The position numbers were made by a program, and so were the translations under genes. This document shows positions 1 through 7,686 of a stretch of 57,728 nucleotides of DNA, in pieces. The stretch spans positions 1 through 57,728 of the IMG/VR virus record IMGVR_UViG_3300025151_004898. One strand, written 5' to 3'. Within the stretch, counting starts at the first letter, position 1; each line of letters starts with the position of its first letter. The stretch is from a virus. The notes under the pieces are model-generated. The model worked only from the letters and a program-made list of their open reading frames with translations, had not been told where the DNA came from and made no database searches.

Positions 1-40
1 AATCTCCTTCCGAAGCCAAAAAATACATTACCAATTTAAG

Positions 41-59
41 TACAGGGGAGTTCCCTGTG
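41..59 (+). promoter_or_regulatory. Leader hairpin 1 upstream of gene 32
   Basis: A perfect 6-bp stem (ACAGGG at 42-47 with CCCTGT at 53-58) closes a five-base loop GAGTT; bases 41 and 59 add a U-G wobble pair. It is the first of two hairpins of the same build in the gp32 leader. Gene 32 of T4 is autoregulated through a structured leader, so a translational operator is a reasonable inference, but binding is not shown by sequence. Confidence 0.6.
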
Positions 60-67
60 AAATTTAG

Positions 68-86
68 TCCGAGGTAGTTCCTCGGG
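68..86 (+). promoter_or_regulatory. Leader hairpin 2, abutting the gp32 ribosome binding site
   Basis: A perfect 6-bp stem (CCGAGG at 69-74 with CCTCGG at 80-85) closes the loop TAGTT, again extended by a U-G wobble (68 with 86). The loop differs from hairpin 1 only in its first base, while the stem sequences are unrelated, so shape and loop look conserved. The Shine-Dalgarno AAGGA (88-92) follows at once and the ATG is at 100, so folding or protein binding here could control gp32 translation. Confidence 0.6.
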
Positions 87-99
87 AAAGGATACTGAT

Positions 100-972
100 A
101 TGGATTTTTCAGATTTTAAACGTAGGTCAAAGAGCAATCTTGACGAGCTTTCCAAGAAGATTCAGGAGAGTTCGGGTAGCAAGGATTCGTACAAGGATGA
201 TCGCTTCTGGCGACCAGAACTTGACAAGTCGAGCAATGGGTACGCAGTGATTCGTTTCCTGCCTGCTCCCCCGAACGAAGAACTTCCTTGGGCAAAGCTG
301 TACTCGCACGCATTCCAAGGTAAGGGTGGTTGGTTCATTGAGAACTCTCGTACCACTCTTGGTGAGAAGGATCCGGTTTCGGAGATGAACTCTGAACTCT
401 GGAACAGTGGTCAGGATACTGACAAGGATATTGCGCGTGCTCGTAAGCGTAAGCTCCAGTACATCTCCAACATTCTCGTGATTAGCGATCCAGCCAATCC
501 TCAGAATGAAGGTAAGGTGTTCCTCTACAAGTATGGTAAGCGAATCTTCGATAAGATTCAGGAAGCCATGGAACCTGAGTTCGCAGACGAAGAGAAGATC
601 AATCCGTTTGACTTCTGGTCTGGTGCGAACTTCAAACTGAAGGTCCGTAAGGTCGCTGGGTTCATCAATTATGACAAGTCTGAGTTCGATTCGCTGTCGG
701 AACTGTTTAGTGGGGACGATACGCAACTGGAAGAACTCTGGAAGAAGCAGTACCCCCTTAAGCCGTTTACTGATCCTTCCAACTTCAAGTCATATGACGA
801 ACTGAAGGAGCGTCTGAGCACTGTCATTGGTGATGATATCCGATTCACTGATGTCTCTACAAACACCGTAGAGAGCGTTCAGATGGATCAGGAGGAAACT
901 CCTGCTTCTACTCCGGAGGTTGGACCAGAGACTGATGCCATGGATTACTTTGCGAAGCTCTCGCAGGAGTAA
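100..972 (+). CDS. 32: gp32 single-stranded DNA binding protein
   Basis: Coats single-stranded DNA during replication, recombination and repair. The core block FWRPELDKSSNGYAVIRFLP and the following HAFQGKGGW-FIEN stretch (about residues 36-82) match the T4-type gp32 OB-fold core. The N-terminus is basic, as in the cooperativity domain, and the C-terminus is acidic, as in the protein-interaction tail. The zinc-binding cysteines of T4 gp32 are absent: the equivalent segment reads SRTTLGEKDPVSEMNSELWN, as I recall for marine cyanophage versions. 290 aa, close to T4 (301). The start is fixed by AAGGA seven bases upstream. It is transcribed alone; its terminator lies inside the convergent neighbour. 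Confidence 0.95.
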   Translation: MDFSDFKRRSKSNLDELSKKIQESSGSKDSYKDDRFWRPELDKSSNGYAVIRFLPAPPNEELPWAKLYSHAFQGKGGWFIENSRTTLGEKDPVSEMNSELWNSGQDTDKDIARARKRKLQYISNILVISDPANPQNEGKVFLYKYGKRIFDKIQEAMEPEFADEEKINPFDFWSGANFKLKVRKVAGFINYDKSEFDSLSELFSGDDTQLEELWKKQYPLKPFTDPSNFKSYDELKERLSTVIGDDIRFTDVSTNTVESVQMDQEETPASTPEVGPETDAMDYFAKLSQE

Positions 973-1446
973 TCAAGCAAATCCGTAACGTGAATCTTTT
1001 AGATTTGCAGAAGAGGTTCTCAGAGTTGAGATACCGCCGGATGCACGAGGAATTGCCCCCGCAATGTTTGGGGGCAATTTTTCTGTTTCCATTTCACTTG
1101 GAAATCCGGGAGTTCCTTCTCGAATAAAGGCTTGTTCGCGGGATGTGATATCTGCTGCGTTGGGTGATGGTGGCTGAAGACCCATAGCATTCGCAGTCAA
1201 TACTTCTCTCATGGTTTCATTGAATCCGGTATTTGATTGTATTACTGTCTCCGATATCTTATCACTTGCAGAAAAATTAACTGCCTCATCTAATTCTTCT
1301 ATTGTTTCATTGAATGCAGGAGAAAAATCAGCGACATCTGGGGATTCTGTAGAAAGATCGGAAAATGAAATATTGTGATTTTCAATAGACAATGAACTTG
1401 ATATATCTTTAATGTCTACGTCATTTTCATTTTTTTCTTCTGCCAT
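973..1446 (-). CDS. Hypothetical protein, last gene of the minus-strand operon
   Basis: 157 aa, not recognised. It is acidic and Ser/Thr/Asn-rich with no cysteine and no membrane segment, and looks largely disordered; the C-terminal third is richer in Gly, Pro and Arg. The start overlaps the upstream 64-codon frame as TAATG, so it is translationally coupled to the gp26 region. Its stop abuts the gp32 stop, and its last third (around KLPPNIAGAIP) is written over the gp32 terminator hairpin. A tail or baseplate role is possible from position only. Confidence 0.6.
   Translation of the reverse strand: MAEEKNENDVDIKDISSSLSIENHNISFSDLSTESPDVADFSPAFNETIEELDEAVNFSASDKISETVIQSNTGFNETMREVLTANAMGLQPPSPNAADITSREQAFIREGTPGFPSEMETEKLPPNIAGAIPRASGGISTLRTSSANLKDSRYGFA
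1051..1082 (+). terminator. Rho-independent terminator for gene 32
   Basis: A perfect 10-bp stem, AATTGCCCCC (1051-1060) with GGGGGCAATT (1070-1079), nine-base loop, then a T run (78-82 of that line) on the + strand. There is no T tract on the opposite strand, so it serves + transcription from gp32. It lies inside the 3' part of the minus-strand gene 973-1446, because the two genes abut with no gap. Confidence 0.85.
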
Positions 1447-1640
1447 TAGTTATATCCTTTGCTTGCCAGTTTTTGTTGAATCTTTAAATTTTCATCCTGA
1501 ATATGTGTGTTTAGTAGGGACAAGAATATTTTTCTTTCCCATGGAATCATATTGTCGAGTTCAGTCAAGCTATATCCATGTATGTGCATTAACTGAAAAT
1601 TCAAAGCATAAAATGAGGCAATATTTACATTGCAAAACAC
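1446..1640 (-). CDS. gp26-linked C-terminal extension frame (gp51-like position), possible frameshift product
   Basis: 64 codons from a GTG at 1640. It contains YSLTELDNMIPWERKIFLSL followed by a charged helical end (HIQDENLKIQQ), the kind of 'short helix, PWER, then EEN/K-rich helix' seen in the downstream frame of phage tail assembly chaperones. It overlaps the end of gp26 by 16 bases in the -1 frame, and a T7 run sits 6 bases upstream of the GTG. It may be made mainly as a gp26-fusion (about 273 aa) rather than as a free protein. Position matches gene 51 of marine T4-like annotations, but T4 gp51 itself is much longer, so I do not assign the symbol. Confidence 0.6.
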   Translation of the reverse strand: MFCNVNIASFYALNFQLMHIHGYSLTELDNMIPWERKIFLSLLNTHIQDENLKIQQKLASKGYN

Positions 1641-2266
1641 AAGGTAAAAAAATCCTCTGCGCTCCTTATTGGAAGATTTCTTGTTTTATTTTCTGAAATA
1701 TAGTTCAGATTTTCTTCGTAATGTAATAACTCGTTACAACCATCAACAATGGCATTTCGAATGTTCAATGGGAGATTATCAATCATTGTTTCTTTTTGCT
1801 CTTCTGTCATTGTAGAAAAGTCTATTTTTTCGTTTGGGGTTTCTATGTAATCAATAGCAGAAGATAGACTCTCCTGCTTATCAGGAACTTTAACTTTTAT
1901 AGCATGATTCGATTCCTTTATTACATTTTCCCTCAAAGTACCTTTCAGTTTGAAGTTGTCTATGTTCAACTCCATTACTATGTTTTCATTGGTATACGGA
2001 CAAGTAAATTTTACCTTTACCTGTTCTCCGATTGAATATTTTCGTAGGTTCAAAATGCAATGAATTAGATCAGTCTGACTTAGATCTGACACTGGGACAT
2101 TTATTTTATTTTGCAATATATTCAAGAAAGTAATATACGAGTCAGTTTTTTTACCAGTTTCTCTTGCAGCAACGATTGCCTTTTCTTCTTTGACAATGAG
2201 GGGAGAAATTTCTATTCGTTTGTCTGTTGTGGGCAGAACCAGTTCATAAATTGGCAATTCAATCAT
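1625..2266 (-). CDS. 26: gp26-like baseplate hub assembly protein (T4 baseplate family)
   Basis: 213 aa, close to T4 gp26 (208). The start MIELPIYELVLPTTDKRIEI followed by a KEEK motif is the signature opening of this family (lysine-rich 'LVKEEKxLL' helix after a short beta region). The C-terminus carries RSAEDFFTLCFAM. In T4 gp26 takes part in baseplate hub assembly and is treated here as the likely tail assembly chaperone. The gene starts four bases after the stop of the tail-tube-fold gene, with an AGGAT ribosome site. Its end overlaps the next frame through the slippery T7, suggesting short and extended forms as in lambda G/GT. Confidence 0.8.
   Translation of the reverse strand: MIELPIYELVLPTTDKRIEISPLIVKEEKAIVAARETGKKTDSYITFLNILQNKINVPVSDLSQTDLIHCILNLRKYSIGEQVKVKFTCPYTNENIVMELNIDNFKLKGTLRENVIKESNHAIKVKVPDKQESLSSAIDYIETPNEKIDFSTMTEEQKETMIDNLPLNIRNAIVDGCNELLHYEENLNYISENKTRNLPIRSAEDFFTLCFAM
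1646..1652 (-). other. Candidate -1 ribosomal frameshift site at the end of gp26
   Basis: On the minus strand the heptamer T TTT TTT is in register with the gp26 codons (GAT TTT TTT ACC), fitting the X XXY YYZ rule. A -1 slip there enters the 64-codon frame with no intervening stop (next codons TAC CTT GTG). Twelve bases downstream there is only a weak 5-bp hairpin (GCAAT/ATTGC). Confidence 0.55.
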
Positions 2267-2270
2267 TACA

Positions 2271-2813
2271 CTATCCTATCAATGATCCATTAACTTCGTT
2301 GTCAAAGTATCTATAGCTGAATTGTACACTGTAGATGAACGGTGCAAAGTCTTCAACAGGCTTTAGTTCTATTGGGTATAGCACACGAGGATAGCATTCT
2401 TCGAAAATCCATTTTAGGTTGGGATTATCACCAACCGTAACCTCTAACCTAGAATCAAATAGATCATTGTATGGATTTAGTGGACCGTCTGGCTGAACCA
2501 TGCTATTACACCATTGATTTAAGAAATTATATATGGAGTTTCGGTTATTTTTTGTCATATAAAATGATATGAATAATCCTTGATTCCAGTTCTTTCTAAA
2601 CGGCATGTATTTTATAGAACTCATCACTCCAGTTTCTACCACAGTACCAATATCCCATCCGGGAATTCTTACTGCAAATGCAGGAACATTATTTTTGTTA
2701 CCAGAATGTGGACTATACATGTCAATAGTAAATCTGTTAGAACGCATAATACCATCTTTAAATCCGGTATGTACGTTATTCAGCATTTGATCGATACTTG
2801 ATGGTAGAGCCAT
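2271..2813 (-). CDS. Tail-tube-fold protein (gp19/gp54-like), baseplate or tail
   Basis: 180 aa. It shows the alternating strand pattern of the T4 gp19 family: SNRFTIDMYSP, PAFAVRIPGWDIGT, then KYMPFRKNW-GLFISFY, NFLNQW, IFEECYPRVLYPIEL and YSVQFSYRYF. The W-G-FISFY and ECYP-L-PIEL blocks are typical of tube and tube-initiator proteins. It is one of three such proteins in the window. Placed between gp4 and gp26, it may be the tube initiator (gp54 role) or another baseplate ring protein; sequence alone does not decide. Confidence 0.6.
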   Translation of the reverse strand: MALPSSIDQMLNNVHTGFKDGIMRSNRFTIDMYSPHSGNKNNVPAFAVRIPGWDIGTVVETGVMSSIKYMPFRKNWNQGLFISFYMTKNNRNSIYNFLNQWCNSMVQPDGPLNPYNDLFDSRLEVTVGDNPNLKWIFEECYPRVLYPIELKPVEDFAPFIYSVQFSYRYFDNEVNGSLIG

Positions 2814-2815
2814 GG

Positions 2816-3253
2816 TTATCCCCTAAATATTTCTTTTTCTGTTAACAGCGTAAATTTCCAATCATTATTCTCACAAAGTTCCCGCGCAGCTTTCCACTTT
2901 GCAGTATTTACTGCATATGTTTTCATGTTTATATGGTAAGTTTTAGTTTTCCTTGATTTTGCTACAGGAGGTTTAGTTTGTTTATATGGCTTCACTTCTA
3001 TCAGATACTTCTGAATTTTACCATCCTTTGTCTTTATTTCTGCTAGAAAATCAGGATAATATTTGTGTGGCTTATTGTCCACTGGAGAGATGTATGGAAT
3101 TGCAATTTCTTCACTTGCCCATCTAAGTACATTTTCATTTTTATCCATGTACTTGCACATCTTCCGTTCCCATGTCGAACGACATATTATTTTGGTGGGA
3201 TCTCCAACATACTTGCCTGGATTTTCTGGTCGGTATTTGCTCTTATATGCCAT
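2816..3253 (-). CDS. 4: gp4 head completion protein
   Basis: 145 aa, the size of T4 gp4 (also called gp50). It protects packaged DNA ends and finishes the head before tail joining. Recognised by KYVGDPTKIICRSTWERKM, then WASEEIAIPYISP, HKYYPDFLAEI and YLIEVKPYKQT. The E...D...ExK arrangement is the TnsA/PD-(D/E)xK nuclease-like core of the family. It is the first gene of the minus operon; the ATG lies only 34 bases from the divergent gp48 start and has no clear Shine-Dalgarno, so a leaderless or very short leader is possible. Confidence 0.9.
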   Translation of the reverse strand: MAYKSKYRPENPGKYVGDPTKIICRSTWERKMCKYMDKNENVLRWASEEIAIPYISPVDNKPHKYYPDFLAEIKTKDGKIQKYLIEVKPYKQTKPPVAKSRKTKTYHINMKTYAVNTAKWKAARELCENNDWKFTLLTEKEIFRG

Positions 3254-3255
3254 AG

Positions 3256-3263
3256 TATAAATA
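3256..3263 (+). promoter_or_regulatory. Late promoter element TATAAATA upstream of gp48
   Basis: Exact match to the T4 late -10 box TATAAATA, 24 bases before the ATG at 3288. A GGAGG ribosome site follows at 3277-3281. It lies in the divergent gp4/gp48 gap and would start the baseplate operon under gp55 control. Confidence 0.75.
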
Positions 3264-3287
3264 TATATAATTGCTTGGAGGTAATTT

Positions 3288-4112
3288 ATGGCAGACTACG
3301 AATGGGGTTTTTCAAACAATGAGGCTCAAGCACCATATTATCTGTACTTTGAATGCTATCCATATCCCAGAACTTCACGAGAACGAGCCAATATAGGCAG
3401 TACACCAGTTGCTACATTTATATTACCCGGTGTTTCTGTAAATAGAGGTACTTCACATAGGTACTCTGAAGATGCACCCATGATGGAAAACATGGCCCAG
3501 GCACTTGGAACTGTATCCAATGCGTTTGATGTTACTGAGTTAGCTGGAATTAAGGATTTTGGTACATTGATGGCAAAGGTTGAGGATACATTCACTAAAC
3601 TTGGTTCTAGATACCAGCAGGATGCATTTGGTCAAATCACATCTACAATGGGTAGGTTGGAATTGCTCACCACAGAATCCGGATTTTTAGGATCTTCTAA
3701 GAGAAAATACAATTTTAACTGGAATCTAAAAAGTACTGGCGACAAGGCAAATACTTACTACGCAAGAAACCTTGCAAATGCACTAGAAACTTTCTCCATG
3801 CCAGTTGTTGGTGGGTTTGCTGGAGAAGGTAACATTGCCCAGGCAACAAGAATGAGACCTCCAAATGTATGGAAAATTTCAGCTTTTACTTTTGGTGGGG
3901 CAGACGTTACTCCCATGTGGTTGGGGAATCCAAAACTATGTGTGTTGATGCAGGTGTTACATGCATTAGATAACCAATCGTTTATTGATGCTGACGGAAC
4001 TCCATTTTCATATAACATAGTAGCCAACTTTGTTGAGTTGGAAAATGTGTTCAACTACGGTGGAGAAATTACTAGTAGGTCAGAATTCTTTAATGATTTG
4101 GGAGGTGGCTGA
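3288..4112 (+). CDS. 48: gp48 baseplate tail-tube cap
   Basis: 274 aa baseplate protein of the gp48 type, which caps the hub and nucleates the tail tube with gp54. Features: an N-terminal YYLYFECYPYPRTSR segment, a central alpha region, and a tube-like C-terminal half (KRKYNFNWNL, ARNLANALETFSMP, PPNVWKISAF, VLHALDNQSF). The ribosome site GGAGG is seven bases before ATG, and it is the first gene after a late promoter. It overlaps gp53 by a TGATG-type junction. Identification rests on family pattern and on position next to gp53; gp54 is the main alternative. Confidence 0.7.
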   Translation: MADYEWGFSNNEAQAPYYLYFECYPYPRTSRERANIGSTPVATFILPGVSVNRGTSHRYSEDAPMMENMAQALGTVSNAFDVTELAGIKDFGTLMAKVEDTFTKLGSRYQQDAFGQITSTMGRLELLTTESGFLGSSKRKYNFNWNLKSTGDKANTYYARNLANALETFSMPVVGGFAGEGNIAQATRMRPPNVWKISAFTFGGADVTPMWLGNPKLCVLMQVLHALDNQSFIDADGTPFSYNIVANFVELENVFNYGGEITSRSEFFNDLGGG

Positions 4113-5119
4113 TGTACTTCGCAAACAAGGCAAAAATTAAGTATGATTTTGGACCCAGCAATACTTCAAATGTGCATACAGTGGTTGATTTATTTAATCG
4201 TATAGTATTAAACGAACCCAAAAGTAATTACACATATACACAAATAACCACAACCCCAGATACGTTAGCGGGGGAGTTGTATGGTGATAATACCTTATTC
4301 TATACTAATTTATTACTAAACAACACATTATCCAAGAACGATTTACCCATAGATCAAGTTCGGTTTGAAACTGAAATAAATTCTTACCACTCCGGATTTG
4401 TATTTCATATATTAGAAGAACCAGAACAAACACTGAATCGTGGAGATATTATAGTCTTAACCTCTGATTTGGCTCTTGATTCGTGTACAAATCCAGATGA
4501 TTTGAACTGTCACATTAGCTATGCAGTAATAGAGGAGTGGGATCCTATTTTAAAGAAAATATGGTGCAAATATTATGCATTCGGTGCAGGAGGATCGAAG
4601 AGTGAGGATGAGTTATTTAGAAATCAAAATAAATTTAAAATATTCAAACAAGATACAATGGGAAGATTTGATTTAGACGGTGTACAGATTAAAAATGAAA
4701 GTGCTTTTAGTAGAGCAGTGACAGATAAGAAATACACATTTCAAGATGGAATTTTTACAATGAAGCGTGTTTCTAAATTTAGTAGCTCATTGGATTCATT
4801 TTATACTGAAGACGGAAACTATGTTATAAATCCACATGCTCTTAATGTCTCCAGTTCGGCTGGATCTAATATAGAACAGTTTGCACCAACATATAGTTCA
4901 AGTTTACTAAACACAGAGTGCTCTATTTTAGATGCTTATATACTTTCAGCAGCGAGCGAAAAGGATTACTCTAACACAAACTATAGAGTAAATTCTGATA
5001 TTCTGTTTAGATCGAGAATCAACCAATTCATGATAGATAATGATGATAAGAAAGAAATTAAGGTACTCAAGAAAAAAGCAGTAGGTAATGTTGCACAGAG
5101 TGTGTCAAGGTATAAGTAA
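4112..5119 (+). CDS. 53: gp53 baseplate wedge protein
   Basis: Opens with MYFANKAKIKYDFG and VVDLFNRIVL, the recognisable start of the gp53 family; the next block TLAGELYGDNTLFYTNLLLN corresponds to the LysM-like 'A-LYGxPxYxWxILLxN' region. In T4 gp53 clamps wedges together into the hexagonal baseplate. At 335 aa it is much longer than T4 gp53 (196 aa); the extra C-terminal half (after about residue 180) is Ser/Asn-rich and unrecognised. Start and stop overlap both neighbours by one base or a few bases, so it is translationally coupled. Confidence 0.8.
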   Translation: MYFANKAKIKYDFGPSNTSNVHTVVDLFNRIVLNEPKSNYTYTQITTTPDTLAGELYGDNTLFYTNLLLNNTLSKNDLPIDQVRFETEINSYHSGFVFHILEEPEQTLNRGDIIVLTSDLALDSCTNPDDLNCHISYAVIEEWDPILKKIWCKYYAFGAGGSKSEDELFRNQNKFKIFKQDTMGRFDLDGVQIKNESAFSRAVTDKKYTFQDGIFTMKRVSKFSSSLDSFYTEDGNYVINPHALNVSSSAGSNIEQFAPTYSSSLLNTECSILDAYILSAASEKDYSNTNYRVNSDILFRSRINQFMIDNDDKKEIKVLKKKAVGNVAQSVSRYK

Positions 5120-7686
5120 TGAAAAATGATATTAGATTCAATGATATTTCAATAAAGCCTGTAAATGGATCTGAATTCGTAAGTATAATGGAAGACAACT
5201 CACAGGCAGCCAGTATGTTTGGTGGGATGTCGATAACCGAGGGATTATTTCATGGTGGTATCAGTGGATTTATAATTCTAAATGATCCGAATCCAGCCGA
5301 CGCAGCAGTTCGCTTGATTTCATTATCTGAACTATTAGATTCTGGCTCGATGATAAAATTTTCATTTTCTACTGATATGGAATTTGAGGGTCGTACAACG
5401 ACAACTAATGTTGAAGATTTAATCTTTTATGTTTATAATGTATCCATAGTCAGTAATATTGCTCCTGGCATAGCAAAATTAGGATCATCACAAGCAGTTA
5501 CATACCGAGTTGAATTTGCTTCTTACGAAGGTTCAGCCCTAAATTATCAACAATTTCCACTCATAGAAAATTCTGATTATGTCGCATCAATTAGCAATTT
5601 CTTTACAGATCTCACTGATAATGGTGGAGTAATGTCTCCACCAGCGCAGACAGAAGAGGATGATTCTGAAGTAAATATTGAAAATACTGCCCAGATAGCC
5701 CCTAACATTGTACCAACGCATAATGGAGTTTGGTTCAAGAGAAAACAATCACACTATCCATGGGGCAAGGAATCCTCAATGCCCGGAATAAATGGTATGA
5801 TATTGAGTTCTTTGAATTATGCTATTCCTGAAATTGTTCCCGATGATGATGATGATAATATATCACCTTCTGCCGGAGAAGAAAATAATCCGTCATACGT
5901 ATTCTTTCAGTCATTACCATATGGACAATGGAATTTTACTCCCATCGGAGGATCTCTTGGGTTATATGGACAAAGATTAACTGGTGATTCTGCACTAGAA
6001 TCTGAAACTTGGCATAACTATAACTTCACGATGGATGAAACTGTCAGTAATCGAGTAGAAAAATTTAAGATTGTTAAAAATGCTGATATACTTGAAATGG
6101 AAGAGGCTGGAGTTTTTGGATCTAGCTATACGTTAATAGAACCAAATTGGAAAGGTATATACAACGGTATAGTTGTAGAACCCAGTGAAGATGACGATCA
6201 GACAGCCGCAGACAACATCAATACATTGGGAATGAAACGAACTGCATACTATCATGATTTTATGAGTATATCTTCTCATCTGAGAATGGAACAAGTAAAT
6301 TATCATTACACTGATTTTTTCCCAGAGACAGAGGAGGAAGAGTCTGAAGATATTGTGCGGGGACCATTGCTGGGAGATAACCCACCAAATATAGGAAACA
6401 GCAATCCATCATTCAGTACTATAACTGATCCTGTTTACGGATATTTTGATGAGAGATATCTTAATCGCCCGACACCCACTATCGTTGATGATTACGCATC
6501 TTCCCGTGGAGATGAGTACATGTGGCAAACAATGTTTGACATGACAGAATTGCCATATTCTGATCAGGTTAACGAATCAGGTGAAATTGGAATAAAATAT
6601 ATTGTTGACAGCATAAGAGAACCACGCAGAAAAGCAAAAATGGCATATTCATTGTTGCATGATCTTAAGGAACAGTGGAATAGATATAGGCATTCAATTT
6701 GCTGTGGAACAGATCCAACAGATTTCTTTGCAATGATAGTCGGGTTCACTGGAGGAAATACAGCAGATCCAAACTACCTACCATATGGAATAACGGGATC
6801 TACGATGAATAATTTTCATAGGTATTCTTTTGTTGAGGTTGAGGTTTGGCCAAAAGTTCTACTTCCTCATGGTATTTCTGCGAGCGAATTTATTGAGGGT
6901 GCTGATGAAGAATTAGAATATTATGATTATATTCTGGGTAGCGCGGATATAAATCCAGCATCGGGAGAGCATGAGATATTCATTGCCGGCAATTCAGCAG
7001 AAAGTCGTGCAGATGGTATTACCTTTAAATTTGGGTTGGAAGAATCCAGTGCAACAAATCAAGATCAAGAGTTTGTTGTAATTCCTATTAAGGGTGGTAA
7101 ACGAGGTATGTTCACTGCGTATAACACAAATGAATTAACAAACAGTAAAATGTTTGCTGGTGCAGGAGTAAATACAGATGGATACAATTATCCATCCGGA
7201 TTCCAATTAATGCCTATTGGTGGAATGACTGCTGGTATAAGTGAAGAAGGCACAGCGGTGGCACCAACGTTCATGGGGTCGGTTGTTAAGATGTCAAGTT
7301 ACAATTCCAACCAGCTAATGGAACTGAAAACCAGAGACGATCTCATTGGTATTACTGGAGGATACACTGGACCGGCCGGTATAACTGGAGATGGTGCAAT
7401 GCAAGTGATAGGACTACTCAATACAATAATGGGAACCAAGAATTTACCAATACCATTCGGTGGCAGCACTCTTGATATTTCATATACCGAAACAGTAGAA
7501 AATGAAGATGACACAGAAAAAGATGAAATAGAATTTGTGTCGATAGATAGAGACGATTCTGATGTGCGACCTGATATCACAACAAACGCGGCCCCAATCA
7601 CCGGAAAATTGGGAGCAACAGCGAGTAATCAAACAATATACTTATTCTCTGCGGAAAATGATCACGATGGAAGGTGTTCTACATGA
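5119..7686 (+). CDS. Large baseplate structural protein, possibly hub-like
   Basis: 855 aa, unassigned. The N-terminal 150 residues (FNDISIKPVNGSEF, then SMFGGMSITEGLFHGGISGFI and LLDSGSMIKFSFSTD) follow the beta pattern found in phage hub proteins of the gp27/gp44 type: a short strand, 'I-E-LF-ISGFI', then a polar strand. The middle is acidic, with runs of Asp at about residues 238-243, and Asn/Tyr-rich. The C-terminal region has Gly-rich repeats. It lies between gp53 and gp25, and no separate gp27 or gp5 is in the window, so a hub role is inferred. No lysozyme motif was seen. Confidence 0.5.
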   Translation: MKNDIRFNDISIKPVNGSEFVSIMEDNSQAASMFGGMSITEGLFHGGISGFIILNDPNPADAAVRLISLSELLDSGSMIKFSFSTDMEFEGRTTTTNVEDLIFYVYNVSIVSNIAPGIAKLGSSQAVTYRVEFASYEGSALNYQQFPLIENSDYVASISNFFTDLTDNGGVMSPPAQTEEDDSEVNIENTAQIAPNIVPTHNGVWFKRKQSHYPWGKESSMPGINGMILSSLNYAIPEIVPDDDDDNISPSAGEENNPSYVFFQSLPYGQWNFTPIGGSLGLYGQRLTGDSALESETWHNYNFTMDETVSNRVEKFKIVKNADILEMEEAGVFGSSYTLIEPNWKGIYNGIVVEPSEDDDQTAADNINTLGMKRTAYYHDFMSISSHLRMEQVNYHYTDFFPETEEEESEDIVRGPLLGDNPPNIGNSNPSFSTITDPVYGYFDERYLNRPTPTIVDDYASSRGDEYMWQTMFDMTELPYSDQVNESGEIGIKYIVDSIREPRRKAKMAYSLLHDLKEQWNRYRHSICCGTDPTDFFAMIVGFTGGNTADPNYLPYGITGSTMNNFHRYSFVEVEVWPKVLLPHGISASEFIEGADEELEYYDYILGSADINPASGEHEIFIAGNSAESRADGITFKFGLEESSATNQDQEFVVIPIKGGKRGMFTAYNTNELTNSKMFAGAGVNTDGYNYPSGFQLMPIGGMTAGISEEGTAVAPTFMGSVVKMSSYNSNQLMELKTRDDLIGITGGYTGPAGITGDGAMQVIGLLNTIMGTKNLPIPFGGSTLDISYTETVENEDDTEKDEIEFVSIDRDDSDVRPDITTNAAPITGKLGATASNQTIYLFSAENDHDGRCST

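Noticed and set aside
127-726. A 199-codon minus frame inside gp32
   Set aside because: Antisense shadow of a certain gene; no ribosome site and unlikely composition.
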